Shown one piece after another: positions 43,642 through 59,306 of a stretch of 64,000 nucleotides of DNA. The stretch comes from Sparassis latifolia. Lineage: Eukaryota > Basidiomycota > Agaricomycetes > Polyporales > Sparassidaceae. Under the pieces are notes generated by a model. It was not told the origin of the DNA and did no database searches. It saw only the letters and a program-made list of their open reading frames with translations. Location: positions 62,001 through 126,000 of the forward strand of contig CM031553.1 of assembly GCA_018466975.1 (NCBI GenBank). The letters run 5' to 3'. A program made the position numbers and the translations under genes. Position 1 is the stretch's first letter. Every line of letters starts with the position of its first letter.

Positions 43642-45672
43642 AATCGGTCATTCCTTGCAGCAGCGATAAGTTGAGGCAGATAATTATGGGAAGCGCGTAG
43701 CCCGGCTATGCTGCGCTAGAAGTGCGTTTCATTGGGTTGCGTCCTGCGTTGATTACCGTACTCATACATGCAGCCCACACCCGTGGCTTGATGGTTCAGC
43801 ATGGAGGGGTTGAACCACGAAACCCGTTCCTTTACGCCATCACGTAAGATATGCCTCATTCATACACGACTACTACCACGTGGCTGGTTTTGTCCATTCT
43901 CCTACTCGCACCTCGACGATCTGAAGAATCGGTTCCTGCATGGTTTTAGCTACGGCGAATACCATAATTTCTGCAGGAACCGATTTTTTTCAATTGATAT
44001 TGTTGTCGAAGAGAATGCAAATCAGTTGCCACGTGGAGTGGTCGCGTAGGCATATCTTAGTATGCGCGAGGCTATAGTACCCCGTATAGAATTAGCGATT
44101 CCTTGTCGCATGTGAAGTTGTGTCCTCATACTTCGTGATTCCTCTCCTCTACCTTACTTATGTCCCTGTACTTCATCACCAACTGACTCGTGCAGTGGTG
44201 AATCCTCTACCAGCCCTAGCGCCATTGTTGGCCGAGGATGCGCGTGAATTCTGACCACTTTACATCGTGCAGTGCCCAACCTTCTGTGAAAAGAGAAGTA
44301 GAAGGTACCGACGACTATCGCGAATTGTAGTGGAATGATTCTATGGCCAACGCGGCTGGTGCCCACCGAGTCACCTAACGTGCGCCAGCCATGCCCGTTT
44401 CGGTACCACCCACATCACTCCTCGCACCCACGGTGTCAGTACTTCCTTGCTGCATATCATCTCCTTCAATATTCTTTGTACCCTAGGTCTATGTGACATT
44501 TGGGAGGCAGCCACCACAGTTGCACATGTCCTTTCAGAAGCGCTACCAGGCAGCAACCCATGTAATCGATTCTCCTGTTTCCCCCGAGAACGACATCTAG
44601 TCTCTCGAAACGCATCATCGGTATGCGTAGACTTCAACTTCTTCAATGGTACGGATCGTCCGCAATGATTGGTGTATGCCTGAGACTTTACATAGTCCTG
44701 CAGGCATCGGCGGACTGCTCGGTAAGTACTGGTCTTCAAGGCTGTGTAATGGCGGACCCAACTGAGTGCTATGTGTTTAGGAGCGGGTTTTACAACTGAT
44801 GCATCGCTAACCAGTGACTGTCCGGTAGGAACTTGCATTCTTCTGTGGTTCATTGTACCGTCTAGAAAATCGTGTTTACCCCATCCGTCACCACTCGCCT
44901 TTGCTGCGATACAATATCCAATACGTGTGAATGTGCTGCTGTGCAGCGAAGTTGGACCGTGTTAGGGGCTCATTCGGTATTTATCTTCTCACCACTGTCG
45001 AAGATGACCGTGCAATCAGGGTCGATGCTGCCTCGCCTTGCTAAGCAAGTAACGAAGTCATCTTCGGCCAGTCTCTTTGTGATTCGGCTTGGAGAGGTCG
45101 GGCCATGGTGCTTGGGAATCCACAGACTTGCACGCATCATGACTCGGTATACATGGTACCCTACACGGCATGAATATTGGTATGGAAGAACCTGTCATTG
45201 ACACGTTGTTTATCACTTATGCATTGGTGTGTGTGTTACTAGGACTGAGCAGTTTTGCTCTTGCTTCAAGTTTCGGACGTCAAGGCGACCCGCGTGATCA
45301 ACTCCGAAGCGAGCACGGTGGTTGTAGACTCTCACCTCGGCATAGACAGGATCTGCCGTAAAGCCAACATCCATGGTCCATATTTCCCTTGTGGGCATTA
45401 CGTCCGCCTGCCACAACGGCAGCGCAGGCGTTCTTCGTCAAGTACACTGCCTTTGGCTGCAAATGCAAGTGATGCGTGCGTAACCTTTTACCACTCCATC
45501 TTATATAGGTGAACGAACGCCGCGATCTGCCTCTTGCAAAAACCCACCGCGGACCCAAAGGCCCGTCGCACTGGATGTATTGTTGTATAAAATGAACGCC
45601 TATGCATTACTGCACTTCCTAAGCTTGCAGATATAAATCCTCGGCCAGTGATCCACAAGAACAGCTCCCGTG
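43642..45672. other. Gene-poor stretch with a hairpin and a possible transporter remnant
   Basis: About 2 kb. It contains a long inverted repeat at 43924-43990 and, near 44640-44870, sequence that faintly follows the last exons of the upstream MFS gene. A short frame at about 45170-45360 begins with a hydrophobic stretch (ALVCVLLGLSSFALAS) but has no supported continuation. Confidence 0.4.
43924..43990 (+). ncRNA. Candidate hairpin RNA followed by a T7 run
   Basis: Arms AATCGGTTCCTGCA (43927-43940) and TGCAGGAACCGATT (43972-43985) are perfectly complementary. A wobble pair and two further A-T pairs extend the base. Inside, TGGT and ACCA can pair too. The 3' arm runs straight into seven T residues, as at RNA polymerase III ends. 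Expression is unproven, and the repeat might be part of a small element. Confidence 0.35.
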
Positions 45673-46909
45673 ATGATGTTCAACACCAGACCTAATGCAC
45701 TCTCTGCCACCGTTTCCTGCGCCATCGCACTCTCTGGGATCGCCTGTGTCAAAGCCCTGACGTTGCCCACTTCCTCAGTCATAACTATTCACCCTTCTTT
45801 CGACCCTTACTCGTGAGTTCTCCTATCTGCAGACGTTCGCTCGTCCGCTAACAGACACGTTATTTGCTTGCCATCTACAGTAGTGAGGTCCCGTCAAGCT
45901 CCCCTACTCAACCTTCCTTTTCTGACAGCGGGTTCTCCCCGTACTCGTACGGTTACCTCTACTGATAATGTCCACCAATCTATTAATCACTACCTATAGG
46001 ACTGTCATCTTGTTGAGCTCTCCAGTACAGACTTCACCATCTGAGACGTCCTTCTCCCTCGTCTCCACTACGCCGTCGTTCTCCATCCATTCTACTACGC
46101 CGTCGTCCTTCATCCGTTCTACCTCGCCGTCGCTCTGCCCCTTCTCGTGCGTTTTCTGCTTCACTGCCTGCATGCTTACCAATCCCATCATTCATATTTA
46201 CAGGAGTGAGGTACCGTCTAGCTCCGTCGCTCGGCCTTCCTTCTCAGCCTCAGAGAGCGAGTTTCCCCCGTCTTCGTATGTATCTGCCACTACTGATGCC
46301 CGCCCGCCTATTGATTATCAACTGTAGGAGCGTGATTCTGCCGACCTCTCCTGTTCAGACTTCTCCCTCTGAGACGTCGCTCTCCGTTGTCACCACTTAC
46401 CCATCGTTCTCCTCCGCTATCACCACTTTCCCGTCGTCCTCCTTCATTGTCACTATTTCCCCGTCGTTCTCTGTCTTCTCCACCTCGCCGTCCTTCATCC
46501 AATTCTCGTACGTACACCTCAGCTGTAGATTCAGAATTATCTGTTGAGACCTCATTTCACCCGAATTTACAGGAGTGAGGTACCATCCAGCTCCCTCGCT
46601 CAGCCTTCCTTCTCAGAGTGTGGCGTGTTCTCTTCAAGCTCTGCGGTCCAAAACCCGTCGTCCAGTCTGTTCTCGTACGTCTCCACTTTTGGTCTGTGCC
46701 TCGTTAACGATCATCAACTGTAGGAGCGTGGCATCGTCGAGCTCTGCCGCCGAAACTCCGTCGTCCAGTGTGTCCTCGTAGGACCCTTACAGTTTCATCC
46801 GTGAATGCCTGAAGAATTAATCGTTGTTACCGCACTGTCTAGGTCCGTGAGAGAGTATTCGACACAACGCTCTTCGGAAGCCCCGAGCGCGACCCCCGGC
46901 ATTGCTTGA
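45673..46909 (+). CDS. Secreted Ser/Thr/Pro-rich protein made of tandemly duplicated exon-intron modules
   Basis: Not visible as one open frame. Eight exons fit perfectly: 45673-45812, 45881-45946, 46000-46146, 46204-46275, 46328-46507, 46573-46674, 46724-46777 and 46843-46909, giving 275 residues. Exon 1 encodes a signal peptide (MMFNTRPNALSATVSCAIAL then SGIACVKA). Every junction splits a serine codon in the same way, TC|GT...AG|N, so all internal exons are symmetrical (phase 2). Two exon types alternate: type A begins SEVPSSS..(Q/R)PSFS (exons 2, 4, 6), and type B begins S(V/T)I.LxSSPVQTSPSETS (exons 3, 5; exon 7 is a short form). The introns are 45-70 bp and also resemble each other. The composition suggests a heavily O-glycosylated cell-wall or extracellular protein. 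No GPI signal lies before the stop at 46907. Function unknown. Confidence 0.7.
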
Positions 46910-47688
46910 ACAGCGACGTTAGACAGAACAACGCTGACCCTGGCTGCGTTACTTCGGAGGTGTAAGGATATTAGAGAAATAGAGGAGTCGAGGCGTCAGA
47001 GTTAGCCGAGGCGTTGAATATGCGGTCAACCGCGTTGAAGTTTTTTCGTCTTTACTTTACTCGCTGGAAAATTGCCTTCCGAATATACTCGGTTCGGTGC
47101 ACTTCCCGCGACTCAAGGACCACCAACAGGCCGCAAAAGCCTTATAAGAGCTTTGGGTCGCCCTCGGTGCGGGCGCGGGCGCCATAGTGCTTGCGCTGTG
47201 AACGGCTTGCGCGAGAAATGATTGAAAGGCGGACAACAGACTTATTATCTTGAATTTGGTTGGGCTTTCGTGTTACTCAGCAGCTGGACAAGGTGTTTTT
47301 CGATTCGCATATGTGTTGTGTCTCTGTGCTCGTGTACTGGTTCCTTTTGGTGTGCGGTGCACGAATTTGATTTCAGTAATTTGTAGCAACACTGCATTAT
47401 TCTCCTACAGGTAGTCGGGCATATAGTGGATTTGTCGTTACTTTTGTCTGTGTGGCGCATCGCACCTTTTTGGAGCTCGAGGCAATGCATTGTTCACAAT
47501 TCAGACATGTGTGGCTTCGCTCGGAGCAACACAAAGAGGAACTGGTTACAATGTCGGTGGAGCAAACAATCCAAGTTGATCGACGATGCATCTATGTACT
47601 ACATATGAGATTCTATCAAACAGATGGATGAACTACAACTAACGTGACTTCAAGTGTCGAAGCAAAGATGGTATATATGAACAACGCC
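46910..47688. other. Intergenic between convergent genes
   Basis: About 780 bp between the secreted-protein gene (plus) and the SNF2 gene (minus). A short Gly/Ala hydrophobic reading (WVALGAGAGAIVLAL, stop near 47200) is noted but not joined to any exon. Confidence 0.45.
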
Positions 47689-51576
<3,888 letters not shown>

Positions 51577-51834
51577 AGCGTTGTAGTAGGTCTGCGGAGA
51601 AAGTGAACAGCTTGCACCGCTCTGGCCACTACTCGTGGCCGTTCAGGGCAGGGCGTTACGCGACACGGTCAGGTGACACGCGGCGAGAATGTAGCTTATA
51701 TTACTTATTACAGACAGATATTCTAGTAAAACTTTCCACGTTATTGACATTCTAAACGAGTCGCGATGCATAATATTCAACACATTAAGAATGAGAATCA
51801 AAGAAATCTCGCTCTCCTAGCAAGCAGGTGGAAG
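51577..51834. other. Short intergenic region
   Basis: 258 bp between two minus-strand genes; the upstream region of the SNF2 gene and the 3' end of the next gene. Nothing else seen. Confidence 0.5.
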
Positions 51835-53180
51835 TCAACTCACAAGCGGCCTCTCTTCCTCCTCGCCCTCCTCATCCATCGCATCTCCGTCTAGCAGACG
51901 ATTCCCCTCGTGGTTGTCTGTCTTCGAAGTGCGAAAAACCAGATCTCCGTCGTTGATGTACGCCTGCGTCACCGCGAGATATACGCTCTGCTTGTCATCC
52001 TCTCCTAGCGGCACGCTGGCGTCAACTCGGAAGTCGCTCCAGACATAGATGAACCGCGCAAGTGCAACACCCGCTACAGCCGTTCCCAAAGCGACGTCCC
52101 ATAAGGCGAGCGCGATGATGCATGCGAGGAAGATGAAGACGTGGTGGGTTGCACAGTCCGTCCAGTGGGCGAAGCGCTGCAGTCCCTTTGGAGAGGCTAT
52201 GTACCCGGGAGTGAATGCAACCAGCTCGAGATGTTGCGGAGAAAGGAGGACCGTGCCACCAACCGCAGCGCACCATGGCAGAAATAAGGTGATTCGCAGG
52301 ATCGTGCTGGTGGCCGTGTGGAGACTTGGCAATTTCCAGTAAGAATCGTGCGCAGTGTCTGAAGACAGAAGCTCCTCAAAAAAGTTGAAAAGCTCGTCGG
52401 GATCGACGTGACTGTAGTTGCCCAGAGTCTCCGGGTGATAATCGCTGGATGAGTGCGTCTGCACGATGCTCTTGTCCAGAGTTCAGAATAAGTCACACTA
52501 AAGTTACTTCGGAACGAACCTCATCACCGTCTTCCCTTCCTGCTCCTATACGACTGACAATCTCTTGGGAAGAAGAAATCGACAGACGTGCCTCGCTTTG
52601 CTATACATAGACTGTTTAATATTCAATTTTATTGAGGTAACATAGGGCTTACCGTCACTCTTTCCGCCTTCCAGCCTCCAGGAAAATCTGGACCAAGAGA
52701 GGACGAGGACAATGAGGCATTCAGAGTCTCAGAAGACTGAGAAAACGCGCTTAAGCACATCGTGCATTTTCGGAATATTGAAGTATGCAAGCGAACCTTC
52801 CGGAACGCCTTGCGCACACTCAGTGCCCTACCTGCCAGCTTCTTTGCCTGTGAGACGACGCGGGACAAAGGCTTCGCCTTGATCTTCGAATCGTGGAGCT
52901 GTTCTAGTTGTACTTGCAAGGATTTGTCCTGAGCAACAATGAACCTATCATCCGTGAACGGGATCTTCGATGCGATCAAGATATCGTCCCCGGAATGCAA
53001 GTAAGTTTCCCCTGGAGTACAGAGACCAGACGGAAGGGGCGACGGGTCTGCTGAGTCTCCCGTACCGCTTTCCGACAACGTCGGCTGTCCAGAGGGGACG
53101 TGGTTAGGTGTAGGTATTAGCTGCGAGAGCGAAGAGTAACTTACCAAATTCGAGATAGTTGGGACAGAAAGAAAAGACAT
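51835..53180 (-). CDS. Unrecognised membrane protein
   Basis: Exons on the minus strand join cleanly: GGWKAERVT|QSEARLSISSSQEIVSRIG (intron about 52600-52652) and GREDGDE|SIVQTHSSSDYHPE. The start is placed at 53180 (MSFLSVPTISNLVSYSS). The N-terminal half is soluble and Ser/Pro-rich, with DDILIASKIPFTDDRFIVAQ. The C-terminal half has hydrophobic segments ILRITLFLPWCAAVGGTVLL and HHVFIFLACIIALALWDVAL followed by AVAGVALARFIYVW, then a charged acidic tail (DEEGEEEERPLVS). It probably has three or four membrane helices. I do not recognise the family. The consistent splicing argues that it is a real gene. Confidence 0.6.
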
Positions 53181-53430
53181 GAACGTGTATTCAAAGTTGG
53201 ATGGAATATGATCAGTGTGGGAGGGAGGTCGAGTTATGGTACAAGCGCTATCTGCTGCTTGGAAGAAGCGCACAAGTTCGAATTACAACGGTTTCGCCAG
53301 CCTCTTGATCGGCGCGCATACATTTGGCGACCTGGTTCAATTTACAATGCAATGGATACGAATATGCTCCAGGCCAGAGGCGACTAGTGATACAAATGGA
53401 ATAACACTATGAATAACTTACAGAACTAGA
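53181..53430. other. Short intergenic region
   Basis: 250 bp between two minus-strand genes with no recognised feature. Confidence 0.5.
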
Positions 53431-56400
53431 TCATATGGACAACCATCGACGGTACAAGTTTTGGGCCAGAGCTGTCGCACCCGTGGTTACGAAAATCAGA
53501 GACAGGTTGTACGCAGCCTCTCGGGCGAGCCCGAAGTCCTGGAGAAGAAGATGGGGAGGCCAACAACAAGGCAAGGCATACATTACATACCTGATCGTTG
53601 ATTTTTAGCCTCTCCTCTGCGATCTCCAAAACTCGTTCGTAATGGCGAACAGCGAGAGAATGCAGTCCTGTGCGGATGATGACGTCATTTCATGGCACAT
53701 AATACCTAGCTGCTGGAACGCCCGTCCGAAATTAAATTCCACCTCGTCCATTCCGACGGCATCACATCCACGCAGTGTACGATAGCGAGTAAGGAATGCC
53801 ATCCCCTATTGAACCCGTCGCTGAATTAGCGAACAGCTAGCAAGTGTGGTAATCCAACCTGTGCGATCAGATGATGACGGTTGTCCGACTGACGCTGCAT
53901 TGCACGCCCCAGCGAAGCGATAGCCGCGCAAAGACAAATCATAGGATCATCAGTGCAGTAGTCATAGGCATGCAACAGATAAACTAGCGGGTTTCAAATC
54001 AGCCACGCCGAAATATTCAAACTAGATATAACACGCACAGAGAGCACTTCGGTAGCTCTTTGACAGATCTGCCCGTAAATCGCAACACCGATAGGATTGT
54101 CTTTCGTTGGCATACGCCGGCTCTTCTCCGAGTCTGCAGGAGAATTCTCACCAAGAATGTCATCTTCGTCGTCGACGTCATCTGCGTCTACTTTCGAGGA
54201 AGCACTGCCCGGACCATATCGATGCAGAGTATTGTTCCATTTGAGCACATCCTTGTTCTTCACTGCTGCATCTGCGAGCTTGAGTTCGCGCTGCAAATGT
54301 TTGGTCAAGGTCGATGCCAGAAAGGCATCTGTCGCATGCAAACCGCGGCCTAGCGAAGCGACTAGTATACGAAGAGCTTCATTATTGAACTGGTGTCCGT
54401 TGATGAGCTTCCGTGCTTGCTCGACCACGGTCATGTGTTTATCAGCACGGAGGGCGCAAGCTGAATTATAACTTGTTCAGGCAAAGCAGGCCGGGTCCGC
54501 ATTGGAAAACTCACTTATCAGCGCAAGTCGTATCGTGTCCTGAGAAGCGCTACTTTGATACGCGTTCGAATAAGTGATATGGCGCAGAACTTCAATTGCT
54601 TGGTCGTATTGATTTCGTTTCGTGAGCAAGAATGCATACTGAACATGGTTGACGCAATCAGAAGGCGACGGAGACGCTGTAGGTGATAATACTCAACGTG
54701 CATGAACAACCGAAGCCAGTCGTCAAATGATACCGTGCGGAAGGTGTCGACACCTTCCGCCCTAGATTTTCGCGTAATAGAATCCCGCCCTGCTCAACAA
54801 ATTGCAGTGAAAGGCTCGATCGCATAGCGTAGAGCTTACCGAGCTCGAGCTGCAGGCGAGACGCCATACTCTCTTCGCTCGCTTCCGCCGTCTGCTTTCT
54901 GGAGCTTCTAGGGAACATCCCCCTGAATCCTGAATGCTAGATCACACAAGGGAATAAGCACGATCTCCGCAGAAGGACATGCTAGACCAACCCTGGTAGT
55001 GAGAAATAAGTTCCTTGTTTCCCTAAACGACTCGACCAGCTTTTCCGCCTCGACCAACCACTCTCGCTCTGCCGCCTCCTCGCCTGCGAGCATGCCTGCC
55101 CAGAGCTCTTTAATCCTGTGGAATCCCTGCACGACTTCACGCTCCTTCACCGCCTCAAGCTCTCGCAGCTGCGCTGGAGTGAGTTTGTTCGCGGCTTTAG
55201 CGGATGCACTCTTCCCTTTGGCCCGGGCTTTCTCTTCGAAAAGTGAAGTAGAAGCATCGTCTGTTTCACCGCCCTCTGTGACTTCTTGACGCGGCCGCTT
55301 TTTCCGGGAATCAATGACTGGCAGAGGTCGTCAACTTCTTCGCTAAGGCCTCGGCAAGAAGTTACGCTCACCCTGTAGCACTAAGTCGAGAGCTTTTCGC
55401 GGCTCGTTGAGAATCTCATAGATTTCGGCGAGCTTCATCTTGGCTTCGTTGTGTGTCGGATCTGCGGTAATGACTGTGAAAGTTCCAGTATGAAGATGAG
55501 CATTTTCTTGAGAACATTAAAACCCACTATGCTCGTATACTTCGGCGGCTTCCTTGATATCGCCCATCATACGTCGGCACGCCGCAGCTTGGAGAAGTAC
55601 GTAGAGACTGCTCGTCTGTTGTTCCATCCAGTGCACATAAGCAGGACATTCGCATCGCACCACCGACTAAAGATCACGAAGAATCAACCACTTACCCCCG
55701 CATCTCTGCCAAGGGTCTCATAAATGTGACCTGCCTCGACATATAGCCCACGCTCAAAACATGCATCCGCGATTTCGGCGAACAGCGGGGCGTACTCAGC
55801 GACGTCTTGCGATAGTACAATGTTGGCATGCATCCGAGAATTAAGATGAAGACGTGAACACTCTCCGTGGCAGAAAGATGATCTGACCTTTCCTTCATCC
55901 ACTTCGCCCATCTTGATCCTCGCGATAGCCAACCTGTGCCGCGCATTGACGTCCAGTGGGTACATCCCCGGCTGAAGTTCGCCTTCTGCGCCCCTCATGC
56001 CCTTCGTTGTATCGTACTCGCGATCATCATCGCAAACGTCCCAAAATTTCTGCTGCCCCCTTCCCTGCAGCCAGCGGCACCCATTCCTGATAGTCTCCAC
56101 GGCTTTCTCATACTCCCCAAGCGTGTTGTACAAGTCGGCGAGGACAAGCAGATACATCAGGCCAAATCCACCGCCAGGAACCTCTCGCTGCTGCTCGGCG
56201 TCATATCCGACACCCGCCGGAACTGTAACCTGATAATGTGCGAAGGCATCCCCAAAGAGAGATGCGCACAGGGCGAGGTCGGACAGCTCGATCAGGATGG
56301 GACGGAGCTCGTCCAGGACGATGAGATGGTGCGGTAAGCGTTTCAATATCGCAAGAAGCGTTTGGCGTGCCTGACTCAAACTTGAACCAGGATTTGGCTA

Positions 56401-57592
56401 CTTCGCATGGCGACAGCCCTACCGTTTTGAGTTCTCCAATATCTTTTGCAAGTGTCGCCCGATCCCATAGCGCGTTGACGTTGCTTGGATCGAGGCTGTA
56501 CACCTTTCCGAAGCAATACAGCGCCTGTTGGTTGTATCCAAGGGCCCTGAGCGAAGACAACAGACATGCGTTTTCAGCGACACATGAACGGCGCACAGAA
56601 ATACGAACATCGATTGCCTCGCTAGTCGATCCCACTCCTCCGCATCGTGGGTCAGGTGCGCCGCCATAATGCGCAGTTGCAACGCCTTCTGCGGCTCATT
56701 CAAGTCTTCATAACACTGCGCAAGGACGGACCATGCAGATGAGGCGCGGGGCTCGATGCGGATGACCTCCTGCATTACGCGCATGGTCTCGGGGATATTG
56801 TTATCCACGTATGCGTGATTCCCCTGTCCGACGAGGAGGCGGACTTCTTGAGACAGCACTGGTCCCGGATGTCTCCCGTGCTTTTATAAGGATCAGTACG
56901 GGACGCTCTTCCAAAACACCAGTAAGTATGGAACGTCCAGCGAAGTCAGGCGTGCTACTGTGGCAGAAAGGACAACCAATGTGTTCGCCAATCCCAGAAG
57001 ACGATGGCCGCCGCTCACTGGTGAATATACTAATTGCACTCCACACAGTAGTCCAGCCCACTCGCCAGAGAGTCCTATGGCTACAGAATAACACTCGCCC
57101 TTTTCTTGGTACGACCTACGCCAGATGCCGCACGCAAGTCGTTGAGAAATTCGGCCTCTTTTTCCTCGATATTCAATTCCCAATCTTTGCCGAGCATACC
57201 GGAACTGGACCCATCCCGAGTCTCGCGAATATTTTGGACAAGACGGCTGGAAAAACAGGTTAATACAATTGCTCAACTCTGAATTATGGGAAACACACAC
57301 TCGAAATCTCCTTCTATACGCACTTCTGCAAAAGAATCGCCCATTGAGAGCGTTCCGGCCCTTCCACTCGTCGCTTCATCTTCCTCAGACTCAGACTCCT
57401 CTTCCTCTGACCCGTCATCTTCGGCTTCGTACTCGTCGTCGCTACTTTCTGCGAACTCTGGATCTTCCGAACCATCTGCGTCATCGTCGTCTATGTTTCA
57501 CACTCTAGCTGTCGAATCATATCTAGAAAAGCCAAATGCGAAAAGGCAGACCTATCACGAAGCTTGAGCAGGACGGTTGCATGTTGAATCAA
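53431..57592 (-). CDS. TFC4: TFIIIC TPR subunit (RNA polymerase III initiation factor)
   Basis: Subunit of TFIIIC that recruits TFIIIB to Pol III genes (yeast Tfc4/tau131, fission yeast Sfc4). A very acidic N-terminal exon (about 57530-57331; DPEFAESSDDEYEAEDDGSE) precedes LGKDWELNIEEKEAEFLNDL. TPR repeats follow, beginning GPVLSQEVRLLVGQGNHAYV and continuing ETMRVMQEVIRIEPRASSAW and NEPQKALQLRIMAAHLTHDA. QQALYCFGKVYSLDPSNVNA and ALWDRATLAKDIGELK come next, and later YLLVLADLYNTLGEYEKAVE, EADACFERGLYVEAGHIYET-like and HYERVLEIAEERLKIN. The C-terminal end reads FGLAREAAYNLSLIFVTTGA and ends YRRWLSI, stop at 53431. Start at 57592 is tentative: it needs an intron with a weak GTCTGC donor (MQPSCSSFVI|DDDD). 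About 12 or more exons. Confidence 0.85.
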
Positions 57593-59306
57593 CTTCACAG
57601 CGTGTATACGAGGTGTCTCAGGTCTGATTGAAAATACTAGCACAAAAGGCTTCAGGTGTTACGGAATCGATAGGGAACGGTGAACACACCCTATACTGGC
57701 AACTGGAATCACGCCCGACCCGTTCGTTTGAGCTCTATGCTCCGGTTTCGATAGGATTTAGGAAACGACTGGATATACTCAACAACTTTCCAAACACTCA
57801 AAGTACGGTGGCTGAATCTGGTTGCGGCTTTCCGGAAATGGGTCTTGAAGATTGCACTACGACTGCACAACTTCTGATCAATGTGACGTTGTTGATTGAT
57901 AATAAGACGGTCGAACAGGGTTCTCTTCACGGCCAAGTAAGTGTTCAGTACATCGTGTAAACAGACCAACGATGTGGGCACGTTTTGTGCAATTGATCGC
58001 TGAGTCAGCGTCGGTTCCGCCCTTGCTCTTCGTCGCGACTCACAGATGGCGAGCTCGTCGCTCGAAAGTCCCTCGCAAGGTACATATATAGTACTCATTC
58101 ATGCGATTAACATCGACGCGATGTCTAAAGTCTGAATTTAACGGGTCCTCAACTCTTACTGTTTCCAATGGTGACGTCGGACCCATGTAGTACCTACCGT
58201 CGTACTGACATGACAGCCTTACTGACTTGGCCTCTCATTAAGCCATGAGGCTTTGAAGTCCGCGACACGAAGCTCGAATGACGACTAAGAGTATGTTGGT
58301 TCCTTCGCACGCAATTGCTTCGAGTCTCTTGCGTTGACAAATTAATTTAACGAAGCGCTTCTCGAGAATTCATGATGCTGGAAGAAGTCATGGTATCGGC
58401 CTTACCTGGAGCTGTGTGAAACTTTGGGAACAAATTTCACTAGACGGGAATGTCTTCACCGCAGGACTCACCCTCCAAGCTCGTGCGCACTGCCCTCCTC
58501 GAACAGGCAAATATTATCATAAAAACGCTTAGGCTGTTAGGTCAGTCGAATGTACGTGGTTTGTATTTATATCCGATACTGCTGGACCTCATAATTATCA
58601 CCACGATGTCCTCACCGGAATACGATTATCATGACACAGAAGCGTCAGTGCTTTATCATAGCATCAACCCGCCGCCGAATGTTGGAGTCCGCACACGATG
58701 GTATAGGTTGCTCACCTTCGACACTCGAATGCATTGGTGCCTATCACTCTGGGCGTATCGCTCGAAAATGCAGTCTCAAACATTCTCGCAAAACGCAGCG
58801 CACTTCTACTAAATACATGCTGTCTTCTTTTTGGGGCAGCCATAGAGTTCGTTACTCGATTGCGGGGTACAAGACCATGGAACGGCTACATCTCCCGCAG
58901 GAAGCTCTCAATTCGAACTTTGAACGGGCCCGCACCGCATGCATGAGAGTATTCCCAATGTTTCCGTCGTGTGACCAGATAGTTTATATGTGGTTGGTCT
59001 GGGAACTCTACAGCGTCAATATCATCTTCACACGGAAAACGATGATAGGACTTCTCTGCCCGTGAGCCTGGTCATGATCCATTCCGCGAAATCTTGAACT
59101 TGCGCTGGCAAGTTGAGTATCAGACGCTGAGATCTCTCGCACTTAAGACGATGGACAGCACAAAGGTCACCTATCTGCCCACTACCAGCTGGGAGGGGGT
59201 CCAGTTCACAGTCAGAACCACCTACCGAAAGGCAGCAGCAATCCAAGGTGTGCATCCTCACCAAACTAGATTTTTCATTCATGACCTTAGCTTTCCTTGT
59301 TCCAGT
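57593..59306. other. Intergenic between divergent genes
   Basis: About 1.7 kb. Short frames (58450-58812 plus, 57709-58098 minus) show no motif I know and no matching splice partners. It should contain the promoters of TFC4 (leftwards) and the second ABC transporter (rightwards). Confidence 0.45.

Noticed and set aside
57286..57567. Ser-rich plus-strand frame resembling a cell-wall peptide
   Set aside because: It is the antisense of the acidic (Glu/Asp) N-terminal exon of TFC4.
58450..58812. 120-codon plus-strand frame beginning MSSPQDSPSKLVRTALLEQ
   Set aside because: The start looks protein-like, but there is no motif, no splice partner, and the rest reads like random sequence.
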